The translations under genes were made by a program, and so were the position numbers. A model generated the notes under the pieces. That model did no database searches. It was not told the origin of the DNA and saw nothing but the letters and a program-made list of their open reading frames with translations. A stretch of DNA of 41,207 nt from Pseudomonadota bacterium (GTDB lineage: Bacteria > Pseudomonadota > Alphaproteobacteria > Acetobacterales > Acetobacteraceae), in contig JAKBBY010000006.1 of the NCBI GenBank assembly GCA_021808315.1, positions 1-41,207 on the forward strand, read 5' to 3'. Shown in pieces: positions 9,109 to 18,196 of the stretch (positions within the stretch are counted from its first letter, which is position 1; each line of letters starts with the position of its first letter).

Positions 9109-9701
9109 TGGCTGACGGTGAACGCGGATCACCAGAAAACCAGACGTTTTTGCTCGGTAAATTACAAGACCTCGTGTCTTGGGGTCAAAAAAATTCGCTT
9201 TGGCCGTTTAACTTCGGCTTATCGTGCTGTTATGTTGAAATGGCAACGTCATTTACATCGAAATTTGATATTGCACGTTATGGCTCTGAGGTGCTTCGCG
9301 CGACCCCCCGTCAGGCCGATGTTATTGTGATTGCTGGCACGGTATTTCTGAAAATGGCGCCGGTGGTCAAACATCTTTATGATCAGATGCTCGAGCCCAG
9401 ATGGGTCATTTCGATGGGATCCTGCGCAAATTCAGGCGGGATGTATGATGTCTATAGCGTGGTGCAAGGGGTGGATTCGATCCTGCCGGTCGATGTGTAC
9501 GTGCCCGGTTGCCCACCCCGCCCGGAGGCCTTGTTTGAAGGATTAATGCTGCTGCAGAAATCTATTGGGGCAACACGGCGCCCTTTGAGCTGGATGATCG
9601 GCGATAATGGACCGGTTCCCTATGAAAAGCCAAGCCAGCGAGACCAAAAAAATGCTGAGAGAATGGCGATGACGATTCTCACGCCGCCGGACCGCGTATA
9701 A
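9108..9701 (+). CDS. nuoB: NADH-quinone oxidoreductase subunit B
   Basis: NuoB carries iron-sulfur cluster N2, the last electron carrier before quinone. The ligands are visible: tandem Cys in [13 protein letters not shown], Cys in [14 protein letters not shown] and Cys in [13 protein letters not shown]. The sequence is very close to the E. coli subtype ([29 protein letters not shown]). The start at 9108 gives 197 residues and a TGATG junction with nuoA. The frame stays open upstream to 9039, but that would extend it into nuoA without reason. The TAATG overlap with nuoCD continues the tight packing. Confidence 0.96.
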   Translation: MADGERGSPENQTFLLGKLQDLVSWGQKNSLWPFNFGLSCCYVEMATSFTSKFDIARYGSEVLRATPRQADVIVIAGTVFLKMAPVVKHLYDQMLEPRWVISMGSCANSGGMYDVYSVVQGVDSILPVDVYVPGCPPRPEALFEGLMLLQKSIGATRRPLSWMIGDNGPVPYEKPSQRDQKNAERMAMTILTPPDRV

Positions 9702-11443
9702 TGAATTACCCGGTTCTTGAAGTTGCATCTAATGCCACGCGTGCCACGATGAGCGTTGAGCAGACGGTTGATGGTATTGAAACATTTTGGGTGCATCCAT
9801 CGGATATCATTCAGGAACTAACAAAAAATAAGCTCGATGGTCAGAATGGCTATCCAATCTTGCTCGATTTAACCGCGCTTGATGAGCGGTCCAGAATTGG
9901 ATTTCGCCATTGCATGCGACGGGATTTCACTGTCGTTTATCATTTATTGCGGCCATCGGACGGCCGCCAGCGGCGGTTCAAAGTTCCTTTGTCTTTTGAT
10001 CGTCTCGTCATACCAACAGCGTCAAATCTTTGGCCAAACGCAAATTGGTATGAGCGAGAAATCTGGGACATGTTTGGCATTGAATTCGCGGGTCACCCCA
10101 ATATGACGCGAATATTAATGCCGGAAAGTTGGATCGGGCATCCGCTCAGGAAGGACCATTATTGCCGGGCGACCGAAAAACCACGCTATACTCTGCCGGA
10201 CAGGGTTGCGTTAGATGAGCAAATATCGCTGCGCGATCTGCCCACTCGGCGTGCCCTGTTCGACGCGGGGGATGCGGACCCAGAAACGATGGTCATTAAT
10301 CTTGGCCCCAATCACCCGAGTTTGCATGGAGTTCTTCGGCTTGTTGTGAAGCTGAAGGGCGAGTTAATCGTCGACATCATACCCGAGATTGGGTTTCATC
10401 ACCGGGGTGCGGAGAAAATTGCAGAGCGTCAATCGTGGCATAGTTTCATACCATATACTGATCGGATTGATTATGTTGCGGGTGTGATGAATAACTTCCC
10501 CTATGTCATGGGGGTCGAGAGGTTAGCTGGTATTGATGTTCCTCAGCGCGCCCAGATCATTCGAATCATGCTTGCGGAATTTTTCCGGATCATCAGCCAT
10601 CTCGTGTTTTTCGGGACGATGGTTCAAGATGTCGGCCAATTATCGCCGGTTTTTTATGCGTTCATTGATCGAGAAAAGGCACTCGAAGTCATCGAAGCTA
10701 TTTGCGGCTTTCGCATGCACCCCGCGTGGTTCCGTATCGGCGGCGTCGCGGCGGATCTGCCGACTGGCTGGGACGATTTAGTGCGGGCATTTTTGAATTA
10801 CTTGCCAGGGCGACTCGCGGAATACGAAAAAATGGTGATGCAAAATAGGATATTCAAAGCGCGCACCATTGGTATTGGCGACGTGTCAGCCACCGAGGCT
10901 CAGGAGTGGGGTATTACGGGGCCGTGTTTGCGAGCGACTGGTATTAATTTCGATTACCGAAAGTCCGCGCCCTATTCAGGCTATGACCTTTTTGAATTTG
11001 ATGTGCCGATTGCCAACCGGAGTGATTGCTATAACCGGGTGAGATTAAGGCTTGACGAAATACGCGAGAGCCTTCGAATTATCCGCCAATGTGTTGATAA
11101 CATGCCCACGGGACCTGTTCGTGCCGCGCATCCACTGGCGACACCGATGCCACGTGCGGCAATGTTACGCGATATTGACAGCCTAATTCCGCATTTTCTT
11201 AACGTGTCCTGGGGTGCTGTTGTGCCGGCCGGTGAAGTTTCGGTCACGATTGAGGCCACGAAGGGGCTTAATACTTATTATCTCGTTAGTGATGGCGCGA
11301 CCGTGCCCTATCGCACGCGCATTCGGACACCGTCATTTGCGCATTTACAAACGATACCTTTGATGAGCAGAGGCACTTATCTCGCCGATCTGATTGCAAT
11401 TATTGGCAGCATTGATTTTGTGATGGCCGATGTCGATCGATAA
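9701..11443 (+). CDS. nuoCD: NADH-quinone oxidoreductase fused subunits C/D
   Basis: This 580-residue protein joins NuoC (about residues 1-180) with the NuoD 49-kDa subunit (about 190-580). The NuoC part has the 30-kDa signature around WYEREIWDMFGIEFAGHPN. The NuoD part has INLGPNHPSLHGVLRLVVKL, the quinone-site GFHHRGAEKIAE and RIDYVAGVMNNFPY. The fusion is characteristic of the gammaproteobacterial and some other complex I types (about 600 residues in E. coli). Typical alphaproteobacteria keep nuoC and nuoD separate. The protein sits at the interface between the hydrophilic arm and the membrane arm. nuoE overlaps its 3' end by 14 bases. Confidence 0.96.
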   Translation: MNYPVLEVASNATRATMSVEQTVDGIETFWVHPSDIIQELTKNKLDGQNGYPILLDLTALDERSRIGFRHCMRRDFTVVYHLLRPSDGRQRRFKVPLSFDRLVIPTASNLWPNANWYEREIWDMFGIEFAGHPNMTRILMPESWIGHPLRKDHYCRATEKPRYTLPDRVALDEQISLRDLPTRRALFDAGDADPETMVINLGPNHPSLHGVLRLVVKLKGELIVDIIPEIGFHHRGAEKIAERQSWHSFIPYTDRIDYVAGVMNNFPYVMGVERLAGIDVPQRAQIIRIMLAEFFRIISHLVFFGTMVQDVGQLSPVFYAFIDREKALEVIEAICGFRMHPAWFRIGGVAADLPTGWDDLVRAFLNYLPGRLAEYEKMVMQNRIFKARTIGIGDVSATEAQEWGITGPCLRATGINFDYRKSAPYSGYDLFEFDVPIANRSDCYNRVRLRLDEIRESLRIIRQCVDNMPTGPVRAAHPLATPMPRAAMLRDIDSLIPHFLNVSWGAVVPAGEVSVTIEATKGLNTYYLVSDGATVPYRTRIRTPSFAHLQTIPLMSRGTYLADLIAIIGSIDFVMADVDR

Positions 11444-11945
11444 GAATCTGTTGCACCTTACTGAGGCAGAGCAACGGGAGATCCAAGAGATCGTTGCGTC
11501 TTATCCGCATCCGAAGGCGGCATCACTTGATGCCTTGCTTCTCATACAGGCCAAGCGTCGATATATAAGCGATGATATGTTGGCAGCCATTGCTACTTTA
11601 ATTGGAATCTCGGTTGCCGAACTTGATGAGTTGGCAACCTTTTATAATTTAATTTATCGAAAACCCGTTGGTCAGAATGTCATTCTGCTGTGCGACAGCA
11701 TTAGTTGCTGGATCATGGGTCGGGACGCTATTGAGTGTGCAATTAAACAGCAACTTCAGATTGAGGTTGGTGAAACTGATCGAGAGGGGCAGTTCACTCT
11801 TTTACCCATTGTCTGCCTTGGCCATTGTGATCATGCGCCAGCGATGCTGATCAATAAGCAATTATATGGTGATGTCACACAAGATGAGGTCAAATCGCTG
11901 CTTGAGCGACACAAACATGGGGAAACAGAATGCAGCACCCCTTGA
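11430..11945 (+). CDS. nuoE: NADH-quinone oxidoreductase subunit E
   Basis: This is the 24-kDa subunit homologue, 171 residues, a thioredoxin-like protein binding the [2Fe-2S] cluster N1a. The four Cys ligands are in VILLCDSISCWIMG and PIVCLGHCDHAPAM, with the usual spacing. The N-terminal helical part (YPHPKAASLDALLLIQAKR, then VAELDELATFYN) is typical. It pairs with NuoF to form the NADH-dehydrogenase head. The ATG at 11430 lies inside the end of nuoCD and the stop lies inside the start of nuoF, so three genes overlap in series. Confidence 0.95.
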   Translation: MSIDKNLLHLTEAEQREIQEIVASYPHPKAASLDALLLIQAKRRYISDDMLAAIATLIGISVAELDELATFYNLIYRKPVGQNVILLCDSISCWIMGRDAIECAIKQQLQIEVGETDREGQFTLLPIVCLGHCDHAPAMLINKQLYGDVTQDEVKSLLERHKHGETECSTP

Positions 11946-13204
11946 CCATGCATTGTCGCCCGGTGCTTTCGGATTTATCGCAACCGGTTGGTTGCGATTC
12001 CTATCGTTTCGAGGTCGCTCGTCAGATTATTGGAAAAGTTGACCGGAATTATTTGCTTGATGTTGTTGAGCAATCGGGTCTGGCTGGTTGTGGAGGTGGG
12101 AGTTTCCCGACAGGGCGCAAATGGAGGCTCTACCCACCACAGAGCGAAAGGCCGGGACCGCGATATTTTATTATTAACGCCGACGAAATGGAGCCGGGGA
12201 CATTCAAGGATCGCCTATTGCTCGAAGACGAAACAAGTTTACTGATCGAGGGTATTATCCTCAGTGCCTATATTTTGGATGCGAATGAATGCTATGTATT
12301 TGTTCGGGGTGAATATCAATTAGCCATTGAGCGTTTGATGGCTGGTATTGAGCAAGCCAAAATGGCGGGCCTACTTGGAACTGACATCCTTGGCAGCAAA
12401 TTTTGTTTGGATATCCATGTGCATCGCGGCGCAGGGCGTTATATTTGCGGCGAGGAGACCGCTCTGCTCAATTCTTTGGAAGGACGGCGACCCGTGCCGC
12501 GCGCCAAGCCTCCATATCCCCAAGTTAGCGGTCTGTGGGGAGCCCCGACGATTGTCAATAATGTCGAGACCGTCGCCAATATCCCCAATATCATCAAAAA
12601 TGGCGCGCAGTGGTATCGTTCACTGGGACGCAATGGCGGTGTCGGGACGAAGATTTTTGGCGTTAGTGGTCGAGTGATGCGTCCGGGAACATATGAATTG
12701 CCGATGGGCACGACAATGCGTGAACTCATTGAGGACCATGCGGGGGGGATGCGCTCTGGCTATCGATTGCGCGCGGTTTTGCCTGGCGGAGCCTCGACCG
12801 CTTTTTTGAGTGCCGAACAGCTGGATACACCGATGACGCCAGCCGCGATGATGAAAAGTGGAACGCGGCTTGGAACCGGAACGGCAATTATTCTCGACGA
12901 TCAGACCTGTCCTGTTGGGTTTATCGCTAATTTACAGCGATTCTTTGCGCGCGAGTCATGCGGATTTTGCACGCCATGTCGTGATGGGCTGCCATGGGTA
13001 TCGCAGATTCTTGATCGCATTGAGGCGGGCAAAGGGAGGGCTGAAGATCTTGATCGGTTATCAGACCTCCAAAATACGCTCGCTGCTGGCAACACGTTTT
13101 GTGCATTAGCCCCTGGTGCCATGGCGTCACTGCAGAGTGGATTGTCGCTCTTCCGCGATGATTTTGTTCGGCATATCGAACAAGGGGCATGTCCATGGAA
13201 GTGA
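11930..13204 (+). CDS. nuoF: NADH-quinone oxidoreductase subunit F (FMN/NADH site)
   Basis: The 424-residue subunit holds FMN, the NADH site and cluster N3. Recognisable blocks are FIINADEMEPGTFKDR (FMN and NADH), RGAGRYICGEETALLNSLEGRR, VNNVETVANIP and the N3 ligands in SCGFCTPCRDG plus TFCALAPGA. It is of the E. coli type throughout, including the HPLT N-terminus, which supports the start at 11930; a GGGGAAA sequence precedes that ATG. One oddity is the glycine-rich FMN loop. It reads GLAGCGGGSFPTG, with Cys54 where the family normally has Arg (GRGGAGF) and Gly-Ser in place of Ala-Gly. All other cofactor residues I can identify are intact, so the subunit should be functional. Confidence 0.95.
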   Translation: MQHPLTMHCRPVLSDLSQPVGCDSYRFEVARQIIGKVDRNYLLDVVEQSGLAGCGGGSFPTGRKWRLYPPQSERPGPRYFIINADEMEPGTFKDRLLLEDETSLLIEGIILSAYILDANECYVFVRGEYQLAIERLMAGIEQAKMAGLLGTDILGSKFCLDIHVHRGAGRYICGEETALLNSLEGRRPVPRAKPPYPQVSGLWGAPTIVNNVETVANIPNIIKNGAQWYRSLGRNGGVGTKIFGVSGRVMRPGTYELPMGTTMRELIEDHAGGMRSGYRLRAVLPGGASTAFLSAEQLDTPMTPAAMMKSGTRLGTGTAIILDDQTCPVGFIANLQRFFARESCGFCTPCRDGLPWVSQILDRIEAGKGRAEDLDRLSDLQNTLAAGNTFCALAPGAMASLQSGLSLFRDDFVRHIEQGACPWK

Positions 13205-15894
13205 AAAAGGCGCAAATAGTCGTCGATGGAGTGGCTATCGACATTGATCGTTCAAATAATGTGTTAGCAGCTTGTCTTTCCGCTCGGTTGGATTTGCCTT
13301 TTTTTTGCTGGCATCCATCCCTTGGCTCTGTTGGGGCATGCCGCCAATGTGCCGTGACTGTTTATAAGGATGATCAGGATAAAGTTGGCCAGATCGTGAT
13401 GGCCTGCATGACCCTTGCCACGCCGGGCATGATTATCTCTCTGACGGATACGAAAAGCCATTCGGTTCGCCAATCCGTTATAGAGCTTGCCTTGACTAAT
13501 CATCCGCATGATTGCCCGGTTTGTGAGGTTGGCGGTGATTGTCATCTTCAAGACATGACTGTGATGACCGGGCATAGCGTTCGGCATTATGATTTTCGCA
13601 AGCGCACGCATTTGAACCAGGAGCTCGGCCCGTTCATTAAGCATGAAATGAATCGCTGCATTAGCTGTTATCGGTGCGTGCGCTTCTATCGTGATTATGC
13701 GGATGGAACGGATTTTGGGGTCTTCGGAGCGTCGCGCAATGTTTATTTTGGGCGGGCGCGCGATGGCGCCCTAGAAAGTGAATTCGCAGGCAATCTCATT
13801 GAAGTTTGCCCGACCGGCGTGTTTGTTGATAAACCCTACGCGCAGCGGTTCGTGCGTAAATGGGATATGCGGGCAATGCCGTCGGTCTGTCCGCATTGCG
13901 CTGTTGGCTGCAATGTGACGATTCAGGAGCGCGAGGGCGAATTTCGTCGCGCATCGAATCGATTCAACGCAGCGGTGAATGGATATTTTCTGTGCGACCG
14001 TGGCCGGTTCGGCATCGGTTTTGTTAATGAACCAAAACTAGCAAGCTCGGTTCGCCGTGATGGCTTGCTGGTGGCGACCAATGACGCGGAGGCACGCGCG
14101 CATTTGGTGGCGATATTGAAATCCGAAACGGTCATTGGCATTGGATCGCCCCGCGCATCGCTTGAATCGAATTTCATGCTCCGGACGCTGGTCGGGCCCG
14201 ATCGGTTTTACGCGGGGACATCGGATCATCAATGGCAGATTGCTGCGATGGCCGCAAAAATCATCGCGGAGCACGGCATTCCAACGGCCTCAATCGTTGA
14301 TGTCGAAGCCGCCGATTGCGTCTTGATCATTGGTGATGATCCATCGGACGTTGCGCCGCGGTTGGCTCTGGCGGTGAGGCAGGTGGCCAAGGTCAGTGCG
14401 AGTGGCACCGGTGCCGTTGTAGACTTACCAGACTGGCACGCGGACGCCCGAAAGACAGCGCAGATTTTCGATAAACCGTCTTTGTTTATCGCAACTCCCC
14501 TTCCGACACGGTTAGACGCATTGGGTGCCGATGTCATGCGTGGCACGGCGGAGCAACTGACTGATATGTGCGCGCAGATCGAAACAGTGCTCATTTCGAA
14601 TAGTGAGAACGACCAAGCCGCTGAATTGTTAAGTGGCCGCGCGGCCAGTGCGTTGCGCAGCGCACATAGGCCGGTGATTATTGTGGGTGGAAATTCCGCT
14701 GGTGCAAATCTCCTGGGATTGGCGGCGAATATTATCATTGCTCTCCGCAATCGTGGTGCCGATGCGCGCATTATCATGCTTTTACCTGAGGTCAATAGTC
14801 TTGGGCTTGCGCTATTGCAGCCAAAATCACTGAATGAACTTCGCAGTGATCCAACGATTGGCCGGGCGCCGGGATATATCGTTTTGGAAAATGACTTTTT
14901 GCGCTATCTTTCAGAGGGCGCGCTTGCCGATATTCGCGGACAAGAAGCTAAAATTGCAGTGCTTGATCACGTTGAGACCCGCACGACGCAGGGAGCCGAC
15001 GTTACGATCCGGTGTGCGAATTTCATTGAAGCCGGAGGCATCGTTGTCAGTGCTGAGGGGCGTGCCCAATCATGGAACCAAGCCATATTCAGTGACGAAC
15101 CTGTTACGCCGGCGTGGGAGATACTTCACGAAGGTGGCGCGGCTGCCGAATTGATCGCATCGTCAGGGCTCAGAAATCAAGAGGCGGTTCTTAACCTGCT
15201 TGCGGAACAATCCGCGATCTTTGGCGCTTGCGTTGGGATGGTTGCCACGGGCAACGACCAGGCGCAACCGACGCCGAGCTTGCCGTTCCGCTATAGCGGG
15301 CGAACGGCAGTAAAAGCGCATATCGATGTGCGCGAGGCGCCGCCACCCCCCTCAAGTCATCCATCCTGGAGTGCGAGCATGGAAGGCGCACGGTTACATC
15401 CGGACGCCAATATTGTGCCTCAGTTCTGGGCGCCTGGTTGGAACTCAAGCCACGCCCTCAATCAGTTTCAAACGAGTATCGGCTTGTCTCTGCGGGCGGG
15501 CGATGAAGGCGTTTTACTGTTTCCGCAGGATAGCGAGCTTGTTCGCATCGAGCGCTCGCCAGCAAGGACGGTCAGCAACGACGCGATTATGTTCTGTGAA
15601 ATTTCCCCGGTATTTGGCGGTGAGGCGTTGAGTGCACGATCAGCGCCGATCCGTGAACGAATGGGCGAGGCTGTCGTTGTGGTCGGCAATGTGCTGGCCA
15701 AATCGTTTTCCATCCATGATGGGGCGTGGGTTCGGTGTGATATTGGCGGCGTCAGCGTCGTCCGAAAAGTGTTGATCACGCAATCAATTGTAGAAAATTA
15801 CTGCGGTATCACTATCAACGTATCTGACGAGCCAGATTTATTGCTTCCTCACACGGGAATGATTACTCGGATCACGGACGAGGGAAGAGCATGA
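13195..15894 (+). CDS. nuoG: NADH-quinone oxidoreductase subunit G
   Basis: This large iron-sulfur subunit has about 899 residues from the ATG at 13195, or two more from 13189; an AAGGGG sequence is better spaced for 13195. Electron-carrying motifs in order are the [2Fe-2S] N1b ligands (FFCWHPSLGSVGACRQC), the His-Cys N5 motif (NHPHDCPVCEVGGDCHLQDM), the N4 ligands (MNRCISCYRCVRFY) and the N7-type CPHCAVGC with a distant Cys in FLCDRGRFG. The rest is a molybdopterin-oxidoreductase-like fold without a cofactor role in complex I. Length and sequence match the E. coli type (908 residues) rather than the roughly 690-residue alphaproteobacterial NuoG. The stop overlaps nuoH (ATGA). Confidence 0.95.
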   Translation: MEVKKAQIVVDGVAIDIDRSNNVLAACLSARLDLPFFCWHPSLGSVGACRQCAVTVYKDDQDKVGQIVMACMTLATPGMIISLTDTKSHSVRQSVIELALTNHPHDCPVCEVGGDCHLQDMTVMTGHSVRHYDFRKRTHLNQELGPFIKHEMNRCISCYRCVRFYRDYADGTDFGVFGASRNVYFGRARDGALESEFAGNLIEVCPTGVFVDKPYAQRFVRKWDMRAMPSVCPHCAVGCNVTIQEREGEFRRASNRFNAAVNGYFLCDRGRFGIGFVNEPKLASSVRRDGLLVATNDAEARAHLVAILKSETVIGIGSPRASLESNFMLRTLVGPDRFYAGTSDHQWQIAAMAAKIIAEHGIPTASIVDVEAADCVLIIGDDPSDVAPRLALAVRQVAKVSASGTGAVVDLPDWHADARKTAQIFDKPSLFIATPLPTRLDALGADVMRGTAEQLTDMCAQIETVLISNSENDQAAELLSGRAASALRSAHRPVIIVGGNSAGANLLGLAANIIIALRNRGADARIIMLLPEVNSLGLALLQPKSLNELRSDPTIGRAPGYIVLENDFLRYLSEGALADIRGQEAKIAVLDHVETRTTQGADVTIRCANFIEAGGIVVSAEGRAQSWNQAIFSDEPVTPAWEILHEGGAAAELIASSGLRNQEAVLNLLAEQSAIFGACVGMVATGNDQAQPTPSLPFRYSGRTAVKAHIDVREAPPPPSSHPSWSASMEGARLHPDANIVPQFWAPGWNSSHALNQFQTSIGLSLRAGDEGVLLFPQDSELVRIERSPARTVSNDAIMFCEISPVFGGEALSARSAPIRERMGEAVVVVGNVLAKSFSIHDGAWVRCDIGGVSVVRKVLITQSIVENYCGITINVSDEPDLLLPHTGMITRITDEGRA

Positions 15895-16847
15895 GTGTGT
15901 TATTTGCTTTTCTCCATGCGCTGGCCTTGCTGCTTGCCGTTGTCACCTTGGCGGCGTTCCTGACATGGGTTGAGCGGCGAGTCCTCGGTTTTTGGCAGGA
16001 TCGGTTGGGGCCTAATCGCGTCGGCTGGCAGGGTATTCTTCAGGTTGCCGCTGACATGATTAAAATTTTCTTCAAGCAGGACTGGATCCCTGGCTTTGCG
16101 GACAAACCAACCTTCATCGCGGCACCGATCATTGTGTTGGCCTCGGTATTACTCGCCTTTGCTGTCATTCCTTTTGGCAATGGCGTTGACATAGTCGGTG
16201 CCTTGAATGTTGGGTTATTGTTTTTCCTTGGAATGACGTCCTTGTCTGTTTATGGTGTTGTGTTGGCCGGGTGGTCATCCCGCAGTAAGTTTTCACTATT
16301 GGGTGGTATGCGTGCGGCCGCGCAAATGATCAGCTATGAAGTATTCATGGGCATTGCTGTGATCGGCGTCGTTATGCAGGCGGGTTCGTTTAATCTTGAA
16401 AAAATTGTTGCCGCACAGACGCATATCTGGTTCATTGTGCCGCAATTTTTCGGATTTTTAGCTTTTTTCATCGCGGGAATCGCGGAGGCACATCGGCTGC
16501 CCTTCGATCTCCCGGAAGGCGAAAACGAGCTCGGTGCTGGCTTTCATACTGAGTACTCCAGTATGAAATTTGGGATGTTTTTCGTTGGCGAATATGCGGG
16601 TATCGTTCTCCTGTCGGCATTGTCGGTCGCGCTGTATTTCGGCGGTGGGCACGGGCCAATTTTTCCGCCAATTATTTGGTTTGCGTTGAAAAGCAGTTTC
16701 TTCGTCATTTTTTTGATTCTACTCCGTGCGGCATTGCCCCGGCCTCGGTATGATCAACTCATGTCCTATGGTTGGAAACTGATGTTTCCATTGGCAATCG
16801 GCAATCTCGCCGTCACGGGTGGTGTGATGATCGCGCTGGGGCAATAA
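15891..16847 (+). CDS. nuoH: NADH-quinone oxidoreductase subunit H
   Basis: The 318-residue membrane subunit has about eight hydrophobic helices and builds the quinone-binding chamber with NuoB and NuoD. Family signatures are [26 protein letters not shown] in the first loop and [26 protein letters not shown] in the acidic loop implicated in coupling quinone reduction to proton pumping. The ATG overlaps the nuoG stop, and nuoI begins five bases after the nuoH stop. Confidence 0.96.
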   Translation: MSVLFAFLHALALLLAVVTLAAFLTWVERRVLGFWQDRLGPNRVGWQGILQVAADMIKIFFKQDWIPGFADKPTFIAAPIIVLASVLLAFAVIPFGNGVDIVGALNVGLLFFLGMTSLSVYGVVLAGWSSRSKFSLLGGMRAAAQMISYEVFMGIAVIGVVMQAGSFNLEKIVAAQTHIWFIVPQFFGFLAFFIAGIAEAHRLPFDLPEGENELGAGFHTEYSSMKFGMFFVGEYAGIVLLSALSVALYFGGGHGPIFPPIIWFALKSSFFVIFLILLRAALPRPRYDQLMSYGWKLMFPLAIGNLAVTGGVMIALGQ

Positions 16848-16851
16848 GACA

Positions 16852-17370
16852 ATGTATGTTCTGACATCCCTTCGTTCAGCGTGGCTTACGTTCAAGCATT
16901 TGTTTCATCGAACCGAAACGGTGCAGTACCCCGAACAGATGCCATATCTGGCGCCGCGGACACGCGGGCGAATTGTTCTGACGCGTGATCCTGATGGGCA
17001 TGAGCGTTGCGTTTCTTGCTATTTATGTTCGGCGGTCTGCCCATGTGATTGTATTAGCCTACAGAGAACCAGCGCACCCAATCAGTGGCAACCAGAGTTT
17101 TTTCGGATCAATTTTTCACGGTGTATTTTTTGCGGCCTCTGCGAGGAAGCGTGCCCGACGTCGGCCATTCAACTCATTCCTGATTTCGAAATGAGCGAGT
17201 ATAATCGCCAAAATTTGGTTTATGAGAAGGAAAATTTGCTTATTGCGGGGACAGGCAAAGTTCCCGAGTATAATTATTATCGCGTTGCTGGGATTGATGC
17301 GTTTGGCAAGCATAAAGGTGAGGGACCGGCAGAGCGTCCACCGGTTGATCCTCGGGGGTTAATGCCATGA
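16852..17370 (+). CDS. nuoI: NADH-quinone oxidoreductase subunit I (2x[4Fe-4S])
   Basis: The 172-residue ferredoxin-like subunit carries clusters N6a and N6b. The two Cys motifs are [15 protein letters not shown] and [15 protein letters not shown], each C-x2-C-x2-C-x3-C-P. The C-terminal part ([19 protein letters not shown]) is standard. The N-terminal helix ([26 protein letters not shown]) anchors it to the membrane arm. It transfers electrons from NuoG to NuoB. Its stop overlaps the nuoJ ATG (ATGA). Confidence 0.96.
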   Translation: MYVLTSLRSAWLTFKHLFHRTETVQYPEQMPYLAPRTRGRIVLTRDPDGHERCVSCYLCSAVCPCDCISLQRTSAPNQWQPEFFRINFSRCIFCGLCEEACPTSAIQLIPDFEMSEYNRQNLVYEKENLLIAGTGKVPEYNYYRVAGIDAFGKHKGEGPAERPPVDPRGLMP

Positions 17371-17888
17371 CCTATTCAATGTTTGACGTTGTCTTTTACG
17401 GCGCCGGGGCTTTTTCGGTGGTAACAACCACCCTCGCGATCACGCGGACAAATCCTGTCTACGCGTTATTGAATTTTGTCATGTCGATCCTCGGTATTGC
17501 CCTGGTTATTTTTGTTTTAGGCGCTCCGTTCGCGGCGTCTTTGGAAGTTATTGTTTACGCAGGCGCTGTGGTTGTATTGTTTTTATTTGTCGTTATGATG
17601 CTTAATTTGGCGCATTTAAAAACTGATTTTGGGGTTAAGCGGGGCCGGAGTGTCCGGTTGGCGGTGCCAGGCGTTTTGGTGATTTCTATTATAATTGAAA
17701 TTGGTATCGCATTCAGTGGACGGTTTGGCAAAGAAACAACATATCACATTATTGGACCGAGCGCCGTCGGACGTCAGTTACTCGTCGCCGATATCATTCC
17801 TATTGAATTAGGCTCGATGTTGTTGTTGGCAGCTCTGCTTGGCGCATTTCATCTTGCGCGATTATCGCCGGAGAGGGGGAGACAATGA
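17367..17888 (+). CDS. nuoJ: NADH-quinone oxidoreductase subunit J
   Basis: This is a small antiporter-adjacent membrane subunit, 173 residues, with about five hydrophobic helices. The conserved third helix reads [23 protein letters not shown], with the Tyr and small residues that form the pi-bulge region in NuoJ. It has the usual [10 protein letters not shown] early motif. Both ends overlap neighbours by ATGA. Confidence 0.95.
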   Translation: MTYSMFDVVFYGAGAFSVVTTTLAITRTNPVYALLNFVMSILGIALVIFVLGAPFAASLEVIVYAGAVVVLFLFVVMMLNLAHLKTDFGVKRGRSVRLAVPGVLVISIIIEIGIAFSGRFGKETTYHIIGPSAVGRQLLVADIIPIELGSMLLLAALLGAFHLARLSPERGRQ

Positions 17889-18196
17889 TTAATCTGTCAT
17901 GGCAGGCCCCCGCGTCGCTGGCGATTATTCTGTTTGCACTCGGTTTAATCGGGTTGATAACACGACGAAATTTGATTTTCGTTATTTTGTCGATAGAGGT
18001 GATGCTCAACGCCGTCGCATTATTATTCATCGTGGCGGGCATGCGGTGGGGTCATCCTGATGGGCAAGTGATGTTCATATTTATTCTAAACCTCGCCGGA
18101 GGTGAGCTTGCGTTGGGTCTAGTTTTGTTGCTGCGCCTGCGCGCACGGATCACCACTCTTGACGGTGATTCGGCGAATATTTTGCGAGAGTCATGA
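17885..18196 (+). CDS. nuoK: NADH-quinone oxidoreductase subunit K
   Basis: This 103-residue membrane subunit has three transmembrane helices. The second helix contains the conserved LIFVILSIEVMLNAVALLF, whose Glu takes part in proton transfer. The third contains FIFILNLAGGELALGLVLLL with the second key Glu. Both acidic residues known to be essential in NuoK are present. ATGA overlaps join it to nuoJ and nuoL. Confidence 0.96.
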   Translation: MINLSWQAPASLAIILFALGLIGLITRRNLIFVILSIEVMLNAVALLFIVAGMRWGHPDGQVMFIFILNLAGGELALGLVLLLRLRARITTLDGDSANILRES

